Assembly (NCBI GenBank): GCA_002437415.1
Contig: DJPL01000012.1
Span: 256-64,255 of the forward strand
DNA from: Ruminococcaceae bacterium UBA6413
GTDB taxonomy: Bacteria > Bacillota > Clostridia > Oscillospirales > Ruminococcaceae
Direction: 5' to 3'
DNA length: 64,000 nucleotides
Shown piece after piece: positions 10,041 to 17,618 of the stretch; positions within the stretch are counted from its first letter, which is position 1, and each line of letters starts with the position of its first letter. Both the position numbers and the translations under genes were made by a program. Below the pieces are notes generated by a model. It did not search any database and had not been told where the DNA came from. It was given only the letters and a program-made list of their open reading frames with translations.

Positions 10041-11834
10041 ATGAAAATCAAGAAAATATTTCTCGGAGCAGTAGCTTTCGCAGTAACCGCAATAGTATGC
10101 GCTCTGACGGCAGGTGCCGAAAAAGCGGGCGATTATCAGATTAGTGCTACAGGCGTTGACACGGCTACGATCACTTCGTACAGCGGAAGCGCGACAAATC
10201 TTACAATACCGTCAAAGCTCAACGGTATGAAAATCACTCAGATTGATTTAAACGCATTCGGAGAAAACAAAAAGCTCACAAAGGTGACTATTCCCGATAC
10301 CGTAACGACAATAGGGGATTTGGCTTTTAATAACTGCACATCACTCAAAGAGGTTACAATTCCCGCAAGTGTGACAGAAATAGGCTTTTGGGCGTTCGCT
10401 GATTGCACATCGCTAAAAGAGGTTACAATTCCTGCAAGTGTAAAATCTATCAACTATGAGGCTTTCGGATATTATCACTATGATAAAGACAGTGGGGAAA
10501 CAAAGAAGGTTGACGGCTTCAAGATAAACTATGTCAAGAATACATGCGGACACTTGTATGCAACTAAAAACGGTTTTTCCGATGAAGCTTGTCTTGTTAT
10601 CAACGAGCTTGAAGACGGTACGTTAGAAATATCCGGATATGCAGGAAACGATGCAACATATGAAATTCCCGCTGTAATTGACGGTAAGAAGGTTACCCGG
10701 ATCGGTTACAACGCATTCAATGATTGCACTGAGCTGACAAGTATAACGATACCTGACAGCGTGACGTATATAGGCAGCTACGCATTCTATAACTGTCCGT
10801 CTGTTAAAGCGGTTACAATTCCTGCAAGTGTAACATTTATTGACGAGGGAGCTTTCGGATATTATTATGATACAGAAACCCAGAGTGTATCAAAAGTTAA
10901 AAATTTCAAGATCTACTGCTACAGCGGATCAGACGGCGAAAGATACGCCAGGGATAATGAGATCGATTATGAACTGCTTACTGATCCCACACTTTCTGAG
11001 GTGACAGGTGCAAAGCTCACCGGCAGAGCGGCAGACGCACTGCGTATAAACTGGACTGAGAATGCAGATGCCGATGGCTACATAATAGAAATGTATCAGA
11101 ACGGTAATTGGGCGCGTGTTGCAAAGATAACCAATAACAGTACTACTACTTTCAGAAAATCAGGACTCAAGGCTTCTGCAGTCTATAAATTCCGAGTAAA
11201 AGCCTACAAGATGAACGGAAGCACGGCGGTTTACAGCGATTACAGTTCAACTGTTACCGCAAGAACCAATCCGTCTGTTGTAAAGGGCGCTAAGCTTAGC
11301 GGCAGAGCCGCAGACGCGCTCCGTATCAACTGGACTAAGAATACTTCCGCTGACGGATACATTGTTGAGATGTATCAGGGTAACAAGTGGGTACGTGTCG
11401 GCAAGATAACAAACAACAGCACAACAACATTCAGAAAAGCCGGACTTAAGGCTTCAACAGTCTATAAGTTCAGAGTCAGAGCGTACAAGATGAGCGGAAG
11501 CACAGCGCTCTATGGTAATTACAGCGCTACAGTTACCGCAAGAACAAATCCTTCTGTAATGAAAGGCGTTAAGATAGCCGGCAAGGCTAAGGACGCGCTG
11601 AGAGTAAACTGGACCAAGAACATCTCGGCTCAAGGCTACATTGTTGAAATGTACAGTGACGGCAAGTGGGTTCGCGTTGCCAAGATTACTAACGGTAACA
11701 CGACAACATTCAGAAAAGCGGGACTTGCTAAGAATACTACATACAAGTTCAGAGTAAAGGCTTACTATATGAGCGGTAAGACGGCGCTTTACGGCAATTA
11801 CGGAAGCGTCAGCGGAAAGACTGCGGCAAAGTAA
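10041..11834 (+). CDS. Secreted BspA-type leucine-rich-repeat protein with FN3 repeats
   Basis: 597 residues from ATG 10041, 5 nt after GGAGG; the longer in-frame start at 10014 has no ribosome site. Residues 1-29 form a signal peptide (MKIKKIFLGAVAFAVTAIV...). Residues about 30-320 carry LRR_5 (BspA-like) repeats with the pattern LKEVTIPASVTEIG.WAF.DC.S. Residues about 335-597 hold three near-identical FN3 modules of ~87 residues (ADALRINWTKN, GYIVEMY, TTFRKAGL, YKFRVKAY). Such proteins are surface or secreted adhesins and binders in gut Firmicutes. There is no sortase motif, so anchoring is unclear. The FN3 modules resemble those in the broken gene upstream, which suggests a shared origin. 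Confidence 0.88.
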   Translation: MKIKKIFLGAVAFAVTAIVCALTAGAEKAGDYQISATGVDTATITSYSGSATNLTIPSKLNGMKITQIDLNAFGENKKLTKVTIPDTVTTIGDLAFNNCTSLKEVTIPASVTEIGFWAFADCTSLKEVTIPASVKSINYEAFGYYHYDKDSGETKKVDGFKINYVKNTCGHLYATKNGFSDEACLVINELEDGTLEISGYAGNDATYEIPAVIDGKKVTRIGYNAFNDCTELTSITIPDSVTYIGSYAFYNCPSVKAVTIPASVTFIDEGAFGYYYDTETQSVSKVKNFKIYCYSGSDGERYARDNEIDYELLTDPTLSEVTGAKLTGRAADALRINWTENADADGYIIEMYQNGNWARVAKITNNSTTTFRKSGLKASAVYKFRVKAYKMNGSTAVYSDYSSTVTARTNPSVVKGAKLSGRAADALRINWTKNTSADGYIVEMYQGNKWVRVGKITNNSTTTFRKAGLKASTVYKFRVRAYKMSGSTALYGNYSATVTARTNPSVMKGVKIAGKAKDALRVNWTKNISAQGYIVEMYSDGKWVRVAKITNGNTTTFRKAGLAKNTTYKFRVKAYYMSGKTALYGNYGSVSGKTAAK

Positions 11835-11858
11835 ATATACAATCTGAATAACAGATAA

Positions 11859-11891
11859 ATGGGCATTGATTTATATCGGTGCTCATTTTTT
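11859..11891 (+). terminator. Rho-independent terminator
   Basis: ATGGGCATTGA pairs with TCGGTGCTCAT using three wobble pairs, with a 6-nt loop and six T at the end. It follows the LRR/FN3 gene by 25 bp. Confidence 0.7.
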
Positions 11892-12156
11892 ATTGCGTAA
11901 ATTCTGTTTTAGATACAAAGGGTTATTCTGCGCAAAATCTGAAATATACGGCAAAATTCGCGGCTGAATATTCAGATGAGGAAATTGTGCAAACAGTGTC
12001 TGCACAATTTCCGCGGTCGCACAACTGTGCAGTTTCAAATTCGGCAGTCCGCTATAAATACAGTTGACTGCTTTTCTATATTCTTACAAATCGCCCGAAA
12101 GCGCATGGTTGTGAGAAAAGTTAGCTATCGCTAACCGAAAAAATTAAGAAAATCCC
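11892..12156. other. Non-coding stretch with an 11-bp hairpin
   Basis: No convincing gene. The clearest element is a perfect inverted repeat, GAAATTGTGCA at 11981-11991 and TGCACAATTTC at 12001-12011, with a 9-nt loop and no T-tract. A 12-bp palindrome CTGAATATTCAG lies just upstream at 11963-11974. Confidence 0.5.
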
Positions 12157-12185
12157 TTGAAAATGGCGGGAGAATAGTATATAAT
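12157..12185 (+). promoter_or_regulatory. Strong promoter of the NifU-like / GGGtGRT pair
   Basis: TTGAAA at 12157-12162 and TATAAT at 12180-12185 with a 17-bp spacer. Confidence 0.75.
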
Positions 12186-12191
12186 ATATTT

Positions 12192-12284
12192 GTATGTTTC
12201 GGGTATTTCCCGGCAAAGAACTACCGGTGACCGGGACAAGCTCAGGCTACGGTCACGAAAATTTGAAAGGAGTCTACAACTGTT
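12192..12284 (+). promoter_or_regulatory. Structured 5' leader of unknown class
   Basis: About 93 nt between the expected transcription start and the start codon. Visible helices: CGGG-tattt-CCCG at 12200-12212 and GTGACCG (12227-12233) with CGGTCAC (12250-12256). A CCGG at 12210-12213 could pair with CCGG at 12224-12227, which competes with both. I match it to no named riboswitch. AAAGGAG at 12266-12272 is the ribosome site. Confidence 0.45.
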
Positions 12285-12977
12285 ATGACGTATTCACATG
12301 AAGTTGAAACTATGTGTCCCGTGAAGCAGGGCGTAGCGCACGGCGCAGCTCCCATTCCGGAAGAAGCAAAGTGGGTTAAGGCCAAGGAAATCAAGGATAT
12401 TTCCGGTTTTACACACGGTATCGGCTGGTGTGCACCCCAGCAGGGTACATGTAAGCTGTCTTTAAATGTTAAGGATGGTATCATCCAGGAGGCACTCGTT
12501 GAGACAATCGGTTGCTCAGGTATGACACATTCCGCAGCTATGGCAGCAGAAATTCTTCCCGGCAGAACAATTCTCGAGGCACTTAACACTGACCTCGTTT
12601 GTGACGCTATCAACACAGCAATGAGAGAACTCTTCCTCCAGATCGTTTACGGCAGAAGCCAGAGTGCTTTCTCAGAGGACGGTCTTGCAATCGGTGCAGG
12701 TCTTGAGGACCTCGGTAAGGGTCTTCGTTCACAGGTAGGTACAATGTACGGTACTCTCAAGAAGGGTCCTCGTTACCTCGAAATGACAGACGGTTATGTT
12801 ACAGGTCTTGCACTCAATGAAGATGATGAGATCATCGGCTACAAGTTCGTTAACTTCGGCAAGATGATGGAATTCATCAAGAACGGTGACGATGCAAACA
12901 CAGCATTTGAAAAGGCACAGGGTCAGTACGGCCGTGTTAACGATGCTGTAAAGATCATCGATCCCAGAAAGCAGTAA
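12285..12977 (+). CDS. NifU-like iron-sulfur scaffold protein paired with GGGtGRT
   Basis: 230 residues. The central motif TIGCSGMTHSAAMAAEILPG matches the NifU/IscU N-terminal fold, with further cysteines at WCAPQQGTC and VCDAIN. The first ~45 residues and the last ~80 go beyond a plain IscU. The family is annotated as an iron-sulfur assembly scaffold protein and occurs beside GGGtGRT genes in clostridia. A scaffold role is inferred from the fold; the client is unknown. Codon use is strongly biased, with few rare codons, as in highly expressed genes. The next gene starts 13 bp downstream with its own AGGAGG, so the two are one operon. Confidence 0.8.
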   Translation: MTYSHEVETMCPVKQGVAHGAAPIPEEAKWVKAKEIKDISGFTHGIGWCAPQQGTCKLSLNVKDGIIQEALVETIGCSGMTHSAAMAAEILPGRTILEALNTDLVCDAINTAMRELFLQIVYGRSQSAFSEDGLAIGAGLEDLGKGLRSQVGTMYGTLKKGPRYLEMTDGYVTGLALNEDDEIIGYKFVNFGKMMEFIKNGDDANTAFEKAQGQYGRVNDAVKIIDPRKQ

Positions 12978-12990
12978 GGAGGAAATAACA

Positions 12991-13992
12991 ATGGCTTTAT
13001 TTGAATCATACGACAGACGTGAACCCCAGATTCTCGCTGTTTTAAAGAACTATGGTATTGGCTCTGTTGAAGAATGTGCAGAAATCTGCAAGGCTAAGGG
13101 TCTTGATATCTACAAGCTCGTTGAGGGCATTCAGCCTATCTGCTTTGAAAACGCTAAGTGGGCTTACACAGTAGGCTGCGCTATCGCAATCAAGAAGGGC
13201 TGCAAGAGAGCTGCAGATGCTGCCGCTGCTATAGGCGAAGGCTTACAGGCATTCTGCATTCCCGGTTCTGTTGCCGATCAGCGTAAGGTTGGTCTTGGCC
13301 ACGGCAACTTAGGCAAGATGCTTCTTGAAGAAGATACAAAGTGCTTCTGCTTCCTCGCAGGTCACGAATCATTCGCAGCTGCAGAAGGCGCTATCGGTAT
13401 TGCTGAAAAGGCAAACAAGGTTCGTAAGGAACCCCTGCGTGTTATCCTTAACGGTTTAGGTAAGGACGCAGCTCAGATCATCGCTCGTATCAACGGCTTC
13501 ACCTACGTTGAAACAGAGATGGATTACTACACAGGTGAGGTTAAGGAAGTATTCCGTAAGTCTTACTCTGACGGTCTTCGTGCAAAGGTTAACTGCTACG
13601 GTGCAAACGACGTAACAGAAGGCGTTGCAATCATGTGGAAGGAAGGCGTTGACGTTTCTATCACAGGTAACTCAACTAACCCCACACGTTTCCAGCACCC
13701 CGTTGCAGGCACATACAAGAAGGAATGTGTTGAAAAGGGTAAGAAGTACTTCTCAGTTGCATCAGGCGGCGGTACAGGTCGTACACTCCACCCCGATAAC
13801 ATGGCAGCAGGTCCTGCTTCATACGGTATGACAGATACAATGGGTCGTATGCACTCTGACGCTCAGTTCGCAGGTTCTTCTTCAGTTCCCGCACACGTTG
13901 AGATGATGGGTCTTATCGGTATGGGTAACAACCCCATGGTTGGCGCTACAGTTGCTTGCGCTGTTGCTGTTGAGGAAGCGCTCAAGGCTTAA
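12991..13992 (+). CDS. GGGtGRT family protein, function unknown
   Basis: 333 residues. The name-giving motif is visible as SVASGGGTGRTLHPDNMA at about residues 254-271. Other conserved-looking stretches are VGLGHGNLGKMLLEE, FLAGHESFAAAEGAIG and the C-terminal GLIGMGNNPMVGATVACAVAVE. Glycine-rich loops suggest a nucleotide or cofactor site. The protein is soluble with no signal peptide. It is co-transcribed with the NifU-like protein and has the same biased codon use, which implies abundant expression. The last codons and the terminator are duplicated 3.65 kb downstream, where they mark an integration site. The biochemical role is not known to me. Confidence 0.88.
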   Translation: MALFESYDRREPQILAVLKNYGIGSVEECAEICKAKGLDIYKLVEGIQPICFENAKWAYTVGCAIAIKKGCKRAADAAAAIGEGLQAFCIPGSVADQRKVGLGHGNLGKMLLEEDTKCFCFLAGHESFAAAEGAIGIAEKANKVRKEPLRVILNGLGKDAAQIIARINGFTYVETEMDYYTGEVKEVFRKSYSDGLRAKVNCYGANDVTEGVAIMWKEGVDVSITGNSTNPTRFQHPVAGTYKKECVEKGKKYFSVASGGGTGRTLHPDNMAAGPASYGMTDTMGRMHSDAQFAGSSSVPAHVEMMGLIGMGNNPMVGATVACAVAVEEALKA

Positions 13993-14065
13993 TCACAGTA
14001 TCCGAGTGATAACTTAACTCAATATACGAATATGGCGGTCGCTGTAACAGCGACCGCCATTTTGT
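13967..14065. repeat. Left flanking repeat (attL-like)
   Basis: Contains the last codons of the GGGtGRT gene and its terminator. The identical core includes GAAGCGCTCAAGGCTTAATC and AACTTAACTCAATATACGAA. Pairs with 17619-17716. Confidence 0.75.
14034..14064 (+). terminator. Strong terminator of the GGGtGRT operon (also left att repeat)
   Basis: An 11-bp perfect stem GGCGGTCGCTG / CAGCGACCGCC with a TAA loop, followed by ATTTTG. The same hairpin is repeated at 17686-17710. Confidence 0.85.
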
Positions 14066-14438
14066 GTAATAATATTAATGAGATACTACTAATAACCGGA
14101 TAAACTATTTGCATAATTATATTGATGTATTAAACTAACAAGCTATATCTATCTGCTCTTTTTCATTGCATCGTCAGGAAAATAAATTGCGCTTCTGCTT
14201 AGTTAGGAAGATAAATTGCTTAGTAACGGCTTAAAGAGGTGTACATACTTCACCGATAAGCTCGGCGGAAATTGTTATAGAGAAAGTTTACTTCTCAGGC
14301 GACGGAAAGATACTATTGCCAACGAAAGATTGTTTTTTATTATTTCTTTATAGTATTAGCTGGTATATTCTTTCATGATTTGGAGTATACTCGTCCATTT
14401 GTTCTGCTTGTTAACCTAAAAATGATTAAAAAAAGTAC
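14066..14438. other. Non-coding left arm of the element
   Basis: No gene that I can support. A short direct repeat, GGAA[A/G]ATAAATTGC, occurs at about 14176 and 14206. An open frame without a start codon (about 14235-14380) could be a decayed gene end, but I cannot identify it. Confidence 0.4.
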
Positions 14439-14467
14439 TTGACAAATGTACAACCTTGTGATACAAT
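14439..14467 (+). promoter_or_regulatory. Promoter of the XRE/ImmA operon
   Basis: TTGACA at 14439-14444 and TACAAT at 14462-14467 with a 17-bp spacer. The TGTACAA in the spacer and the TGATACAA over the -10 box could be repressor half-sites, by analogy with ImmR-type control; that part is inference. Confidence 0.7.
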
Positions 14468-14490
14468 ATCAGGTAAGGAGGTGTATCAGG

Positions 14491-14856
14491 ATGACATACA
14501 CAAAATTTGGAGAGTTCATGAGAGTTCTTCGTGTTCGGCATCACGAGGTCATGGGCGATGTTGCTAAGCTTCTCGGTGTCTCTACTCCTTTTTTATCAGC
14601 GGTTGAAAACGGAAGAAAAAATGTCCCCAACGAATGGTTTGACATTATCGCTGAGCATTACGCTCTTTCTGACAATGAAATCGCAGATATGAAGAATGCG
14701 GCTGAAAACTCAAGAAATCAGGTTAAGATTACTTTATCCAAGTCGGAGAACTATCAGAGAGATGTGGCGTTGCAGTTTGCACGCTCATTCGAGGGGATTG
14801 ATGAGGATACAGCTGAAAAAATCATGGCTCTACTGAAAAGGAGTGGTAAGAACTAA
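14491..14856 (+). CDS. XRE-family (Cro/CI-like) transcriptional regulator
   Basis: 121 residues from ATG 14491, preceded by AAGGAGG; an in-frame ATG at 14446 lies inside the promoter and is rejected. The helix-turn-helix is at about residues 6-60: FMRVLRVRHHEVMGDVAKLL then GVSTPFLSAVENGRKNVP. The C-terminal half looks helical and may mediate dimerisation. The stop codon overlaps the ATG of the ImmA-like gene by one base, the arrangement of ImmR-ImmA pairs on ICEBs1-type elements and prophages. There the regulator represses element genes and the protease removes it. That role is inferred from the pairing. Confidence 0.88.
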   Translation: MTYTKFGEFMRVLRVRHHEVMGDVAKLLGVSTPFLSAVENGRKNVPNEWFDIIAEHYALSDNEIADMKNAAENSRNQVKITLSKSENYQRDVALQFARSFEGIDEDTAEKIMALLKRSGKN

Positions 14857-15395
14857 TGGACTATATGACAAAACCACTCAGCAGAATTGCTATCAGGCAT
14901 TTAAGCAAATATGTTAGAAAGGTTTTCGGGCTGAACGAATCTGAACCGTTTCCTGTCCTTGAAATCCTCGAACAGACTTGTGTTATATTTGAAGGAACGG
15001 AGTATTCTGTACTTGAAGATGATAAACTGCCTGCTGATGTATTTGCCTGGTGCTATCCTAAGCCTGAAGGCGGATTTGTGATTGAGATTAAACAAACAGT
15101 CTATGATGGCGCTTGTTATGATAATAACAGAGCTTTTCTGTGCTTCATTTGTCATGAAATATGTCATGTGATATTGTTTTATCTTGGTTATACACCTGTT
15201 TCAACCCGTACTCTCGCAAAAGATGAACAAATCCCTGCGTATTGCAGTGTTGAATGGCAGGCAAAGGAACTTTGCGGAGAGTTGACCATTCCATATGATG
15301 CTACAGTCGGCATGAAAGCCAAAGCAATTATGGAAAAATACCCTGTAACAGAAGCATCTGCAAGGTATAGGGTAAAACAAGATAAGAATAAATGA
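14856..15395 (+). CDS. ImmA/IrrE-type metallopeptidase
   Basis: 179 residues, starting inside the stop codon of the XRE gene (TAATG). The zinc motif HEICH is at about residues 98-102 in CFICHEICHVILFYLGY, and a downstream E in VEWQAKELCGEL could be the third ligand, both as in the ImmA/IrrE (COG2856) family. These peptidases cleave the partner XRE repressor after a signal such as DNA damage. It has no membrane segment or signal peptide. Together with the regulator it looks like the excision or expression switch of the 3.65-kb element, although no excision gene is present now. Confidence 0.88.
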   Translation: MDYMTKPLSRIAIRHLSKYVRKVFGLNESEPFPVLEILEQTCVIFEGTEYSVLEDDKLPADVFAWCYPKPEGGFVIEIKQTVYDGACYDNNRAFLCFICHEICHVILFYLGYTPVSTRTLAKDEQIPAYCSVEWQAKELCGELTIPYDATVGMKAKAIMEKYPVTEASARYRVKQDKNK

Positions 15396-15446
15396 TGAGG
15401 ATATCGAAAGGTAAGGTGATTCCGATGGATTACGATCAAGACAAAG

Positions 15447-15524
15447 GAAAAACGCATTGACAAGTTGCCGGTAACAACAAGCCAATGCGCTTTAGGGCGT
15501 TATGATGTAATCATAACCTTAGAC
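15447..15524 (-). ncRNA. Candidate small RNA on the minus strand
   Basis: A minus-strand promoter (15531-15560) would start transcription near 15524. The transcript would first contain the palindrome 15499-15517 and would end at a hairpin whose arms are 15483-15489 (CGCATTG) and 15453-15459 (CAATGCG), followed by five T on that strand. That gives an RNA of about 78 nt from the gap between the ImmA-like and DUF4417 genes. No open frame explains it. Everything is read from motifs; expression is untested. Confidence 0.45.
15499..15517. repeat. 8-bp inverted repeat, possible operator
   Basis: GTTATGAT, three bases, ATCATAAC: perfect arms. It lies just downstream of the minus-strand promoter, where an XRE-type repressor could bind. 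Confidence 0.5.
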
Positions 15525-15530
15525 AAGTTA

Positions 15531-15560
15531 ATTATATCATAACTCCCTCTCCTTTGTCAA
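15531..15560 (-). promoter_or_regulatory. Minus-strand promoter inside the element
   Basis: On the minus strand TTGACA (15560-15555) and TATAAT (15536-15531) are exact consensus boxes with an 18-bp spacer. It points away from DUF4417, toward the ImmA-like gene 3' end. Confidence 0.6.
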
Positions 15561-15617
15561 GCGGCAGATTATACGAATTTATCATCTGTTTTCCTGTTGA
15601 CAGGAGAAAGGAGAGTT
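15541..15617 (+). promoter_or_regulatory. Hairpin that would cover the DUF4417 ribosome site
   Basis: CTCTCCTTT at 15547-15555 is complementary to the ribosome site AAAGGAGAG at 15607-15615, and TGTCAA (15555-15560) to TTGACA (15597-15602). The stem is broken by a GGAG bulge. In a transcript reading through from the XRE/ImmA operon the site would be paired. Confidence 0.5.
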
Positions 15618-15621
15618 ATTT

Positions 15622-16359
15622 TTGAAAACAAGACAAACATTGAGTAAACTGCTGAATTACAGCTTTCTCAATTATACCAATAAGACACATAGCTGTGGTG
15701 AAAAGGATCTTCCTGCGCTTTACTGTAAGACTGAAGTGTATCCTGATTTTCTCGCCCTCTATTCTGAACCGAGTCTTTATCATAAAACTGACAGGACAGG
15801 TGTCTGCTTTTATCAGTTTGATTCTGTCTTTGACGGCAGACGTGGCTTATATGAAGCGATTTACCATGACGATACTGCGAGACTCGCTTATTTCAAAAAG
15901 CGTTTTGAGGGTGTAAAGTTCTTTATATCACCCGATTATTCAGAATTTGGCGATATTCATGTTATTGAGAACGAATACAGGTTGTTCAAAGCACGTGTTG
16001 TTTCGATATGGTTTATTGTTGAGATCGGTGCAGTGGTGATACCAAATGTTTCTTTTCCTACTGAAAGAAGTGCCGCCTATGCTCTGGACGGATACGAAGA
16101 TTGCTCGGTTGTAGCCATAAGTACAAAGTCGCATTTGCAGGATAAGATCGAGTATGAACGGCTTCTTTGGAAGATACGCTTTACAGTTGATCATCTCAAG
16201 CTCAAAGCTATTGTTGTCTATGATGCTTGTGGTACTAACGATAGAGTAACGGAATGCTTTGCGTATGCTATCAGCAAAGGCGTTGAGATCATTATTCCCG
16301 ATAATACGCTCAAATCTCGCAATACCGCTAACCGAAAGGCGGTGAGCAGAAATGGCTGA
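15622..16359 (+). CDS. DUF4417 domain protein
   Basis: 245 residues from a TTG start at 15622, 6 nt after AAAGGAGAG. The DUF4417 pattern is visible: GVCFYQFDSVFDG near residue 60, FFISPDYSEFGD near 104, VVIPNVSFPTE near 143 and VVAISTKSH near 168. The domain is common on phages, plasmids and integrative elements of clostridia; its activity is not established. No membrane segment or signal peptide. Its 3' end overlaps the start of the next gene by 8 bp, so it belongs to a three-gene operon with a putative toxin and an acidic protein. Confidence 0.75.
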   Translation: MKTRQTLSKLLNYSFLNYTNKTHSCGEKDLPALYCKTEVYPDFLALYSEPSLYHKTDRTGVCFYQFDSVFDGRRGLYEAIYHDDTARLAYFKKRFEGVKFFISPDYSEFGDIHVIENEYRLFKARVVSIWFIVEIGAVVIPNVSFPTERSAAYALDGYEDCSVVAISTKSHLQDKIEYERLLWKIRFTVDHLKLKAIVVYDACGTNDRVTECFAYAISKGVEIIIPDNTLKSRNTANRKAVSRNG

Positions 16360-16849
16360 CGGTACAAAATCCGGACTCGCAAGTGGTACAAACGGTTCTC
16401 CGCAGCTCACGCTTAATAACAATGAAATGACTGCTAAAGCTAAGGCGAATGAAACAACAATTAGTAAAGGATCTAAACGACAGCCGATTTTTAGCAAATC
16501 CGGTCATGTAACATTAGATAGCATCAGCGCAAGGAGAGAGTTCTTTTTAGGAAAACCGGTATCTAAAATTGAAAAGGAACTTCATAGGCACGGTTATCAA
16601 ACAAGAGTTAGAGGTTCTATACATGCTACTTCAAAAGCAAGAATAATTGTTGTGACTAATGCAACGAAAGAACGTAATATTTCTCAGGTGCAGGTATCAC
16701 CTAAAAGCAAGAGACACGGTGATGTACCGTATGTAAAAATAAGCACTACCGATTGTGGTAGAATAAAGATTATTGGCACTGATCCTGAGCATTATAAAAC
16801 CGACGGTAAGGAAAAGGCTATATTACTATTTAGGAGGAAACGGAAATGA
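16352..16849 (+). CDS. Putative toxin-like basic protein, possible BECR-type RNase
   Basis: 165 residues, strongly basic. Residues 1-45 are polar and linker-like, as if cut from a larger carrier such as a phage structural or secreted protein. The conserved-looking core (about 55-165) has ELHRHGYQTRVRGSIHATS, then SKRHGDVPYVKISTTDCGRIKII, then YKTDGKEKAILLFRR. The spaced His, Arg, Ser/Thr and Tyr with a final beta-hairpin recall the barnase/EndoU/colicin/RelE nuclease toxins. I cannot name a Pfam family with certainty, so the toxin call rests on this pattern and on the acidic partner gene that overlaps it by 4 bp. Confidence 0.4.
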   Translation: MADGTKSGLASGTNGSPQLTLNNNEMTAKAKANETTISKGSKRQPIFSKSGHVTLDSISARREFFLGKPVSKIEKELHRHGYQTRVRGSIHATSKARIIVVTNATKERNISQVQVSPKSKRHGDVPYVKISTTDCGRIKIIGTDPEHYKTDGKEKAILLFRRKRK

Positions 16850-17301
16850 ATAGCACTATTGAGAATATTGTCCCTTTTAAGGGATATGGTGAGTTCCTTC
16901 TGTATCAAAGCGTAAATGAAGCTAAAACTGTAATCAAGAATCACAGCATGAAATACACATCAGAAGTATGGGAAAACAATGAATGTACTAATCCGGTTCC
17001 GTGGACGATAATCAGAATAGAGGATAATATTCACCTGTTTTTCGCAAATGATAAATTATTTAAGATTTATCTTAGTAACGGATGTAAGGCTAAACTTTCC
17101 AATGGTATATCAATCGGTATGAAACTGGACGAAGCACTTGCAATTGATCCTGACCTTGAATATGATGATTGGGAAGAAGATTATCAGTCTCCGCAGGGAT
17201 ACTGGCTTGAAGATGATTTGGATAATGGTACTGTGATGTCAATTAGTATCTTTATCAAAGAAGCATTGGACGAAGAGCTCTTTGAAAAATATAACTGGTA
17301 A
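16846..17301 (+). CDS. Acidic protein, possible immunity partner of the putative toxin
   Basis: 151 residues, start codon overlapping the preceding stop (ATGA); AGGAGG lies just upstream inside the previous gene. The sequence is acidic, with an Asp/Glu-rich stretch DLEYDDWEEDYQSP near residues 103-116. Otherwise it shows a mixed alpha/beta pattern with many aromatic residues and no catalytic motif. Small acidic proteins encoded right after basic nuclease toxins are commonly immunity proteins that mask the active site. That is the reading here, by context only. A DNA-mimic or unrelated cargo protein is also possible. Confidence 0.4.
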   Translation: MNSTIENIVPFKGYGEFLLYQSVNEAKTVIKNHSMKYTSEVWENNECTNPVPWTIIRIEDNIHLFFANDKLFKIYLSNGCKAKLSNGISIGMKLDEALAIDPDLEYDDWEEDYQSPQGYWLEDDLDNGTVMSISIFIKEALDEELFEKYNW

Positions 17302-17308
17302 TAATATA

Positions 17309-17336
17309 GCGGTCAACCTATATGGATTGACTGCTT
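17309..17336 (+). terminator. Weak terminator after the cargo operon
   Basis: GCGGTCAA / TTGACTGC 8-bp stem with one wobble and a 10-nt loop, followed by TTATTA. Confidence 0.5.
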
Positions 17337-17618
17337 ATTATAGTAACTTTGACTCCACTGGGATTAAAGTTGAACTATGATTATTTCATGGAAAGGCATA
17401 AAATAATTGTTTTTTGTTGGTCTGTCAATGATGCGTTACAAAAAATAAAAAACTTAGCCGGTAGTCAGGCAAGATTTAACAACAAAATCAAGATCAGAGT
17501 GAGTATATCGTCCTATCTCGCTCTGAATACATTTAACGTATTCAATAGCGTATGACGCAAAAATGACGCAAAAAATAATAAACGGCTCTGTTGTGCGAAA
17601 TATCATCAAAAATAGCTT
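17337..17618. other. Right arm of the element with tandem 11-bp repeats
   Basis: No gene that I can support. ATGACGCAAAA occurs twice in tandem at 17552-17562 and 17563-17573. Such repeats next to an att site are typical arm-type binding sites of tyrosine recombinases; that role is inferred. Confidence 0.5.

Noticed and set aside
17349..17555. 68-codon open frame near the right end of the integrated element
   Set aside because: No ribosome site and no family features; it ends at the arm-like repeats. It could be a remnant of an integrase, but nothing in it proves that.
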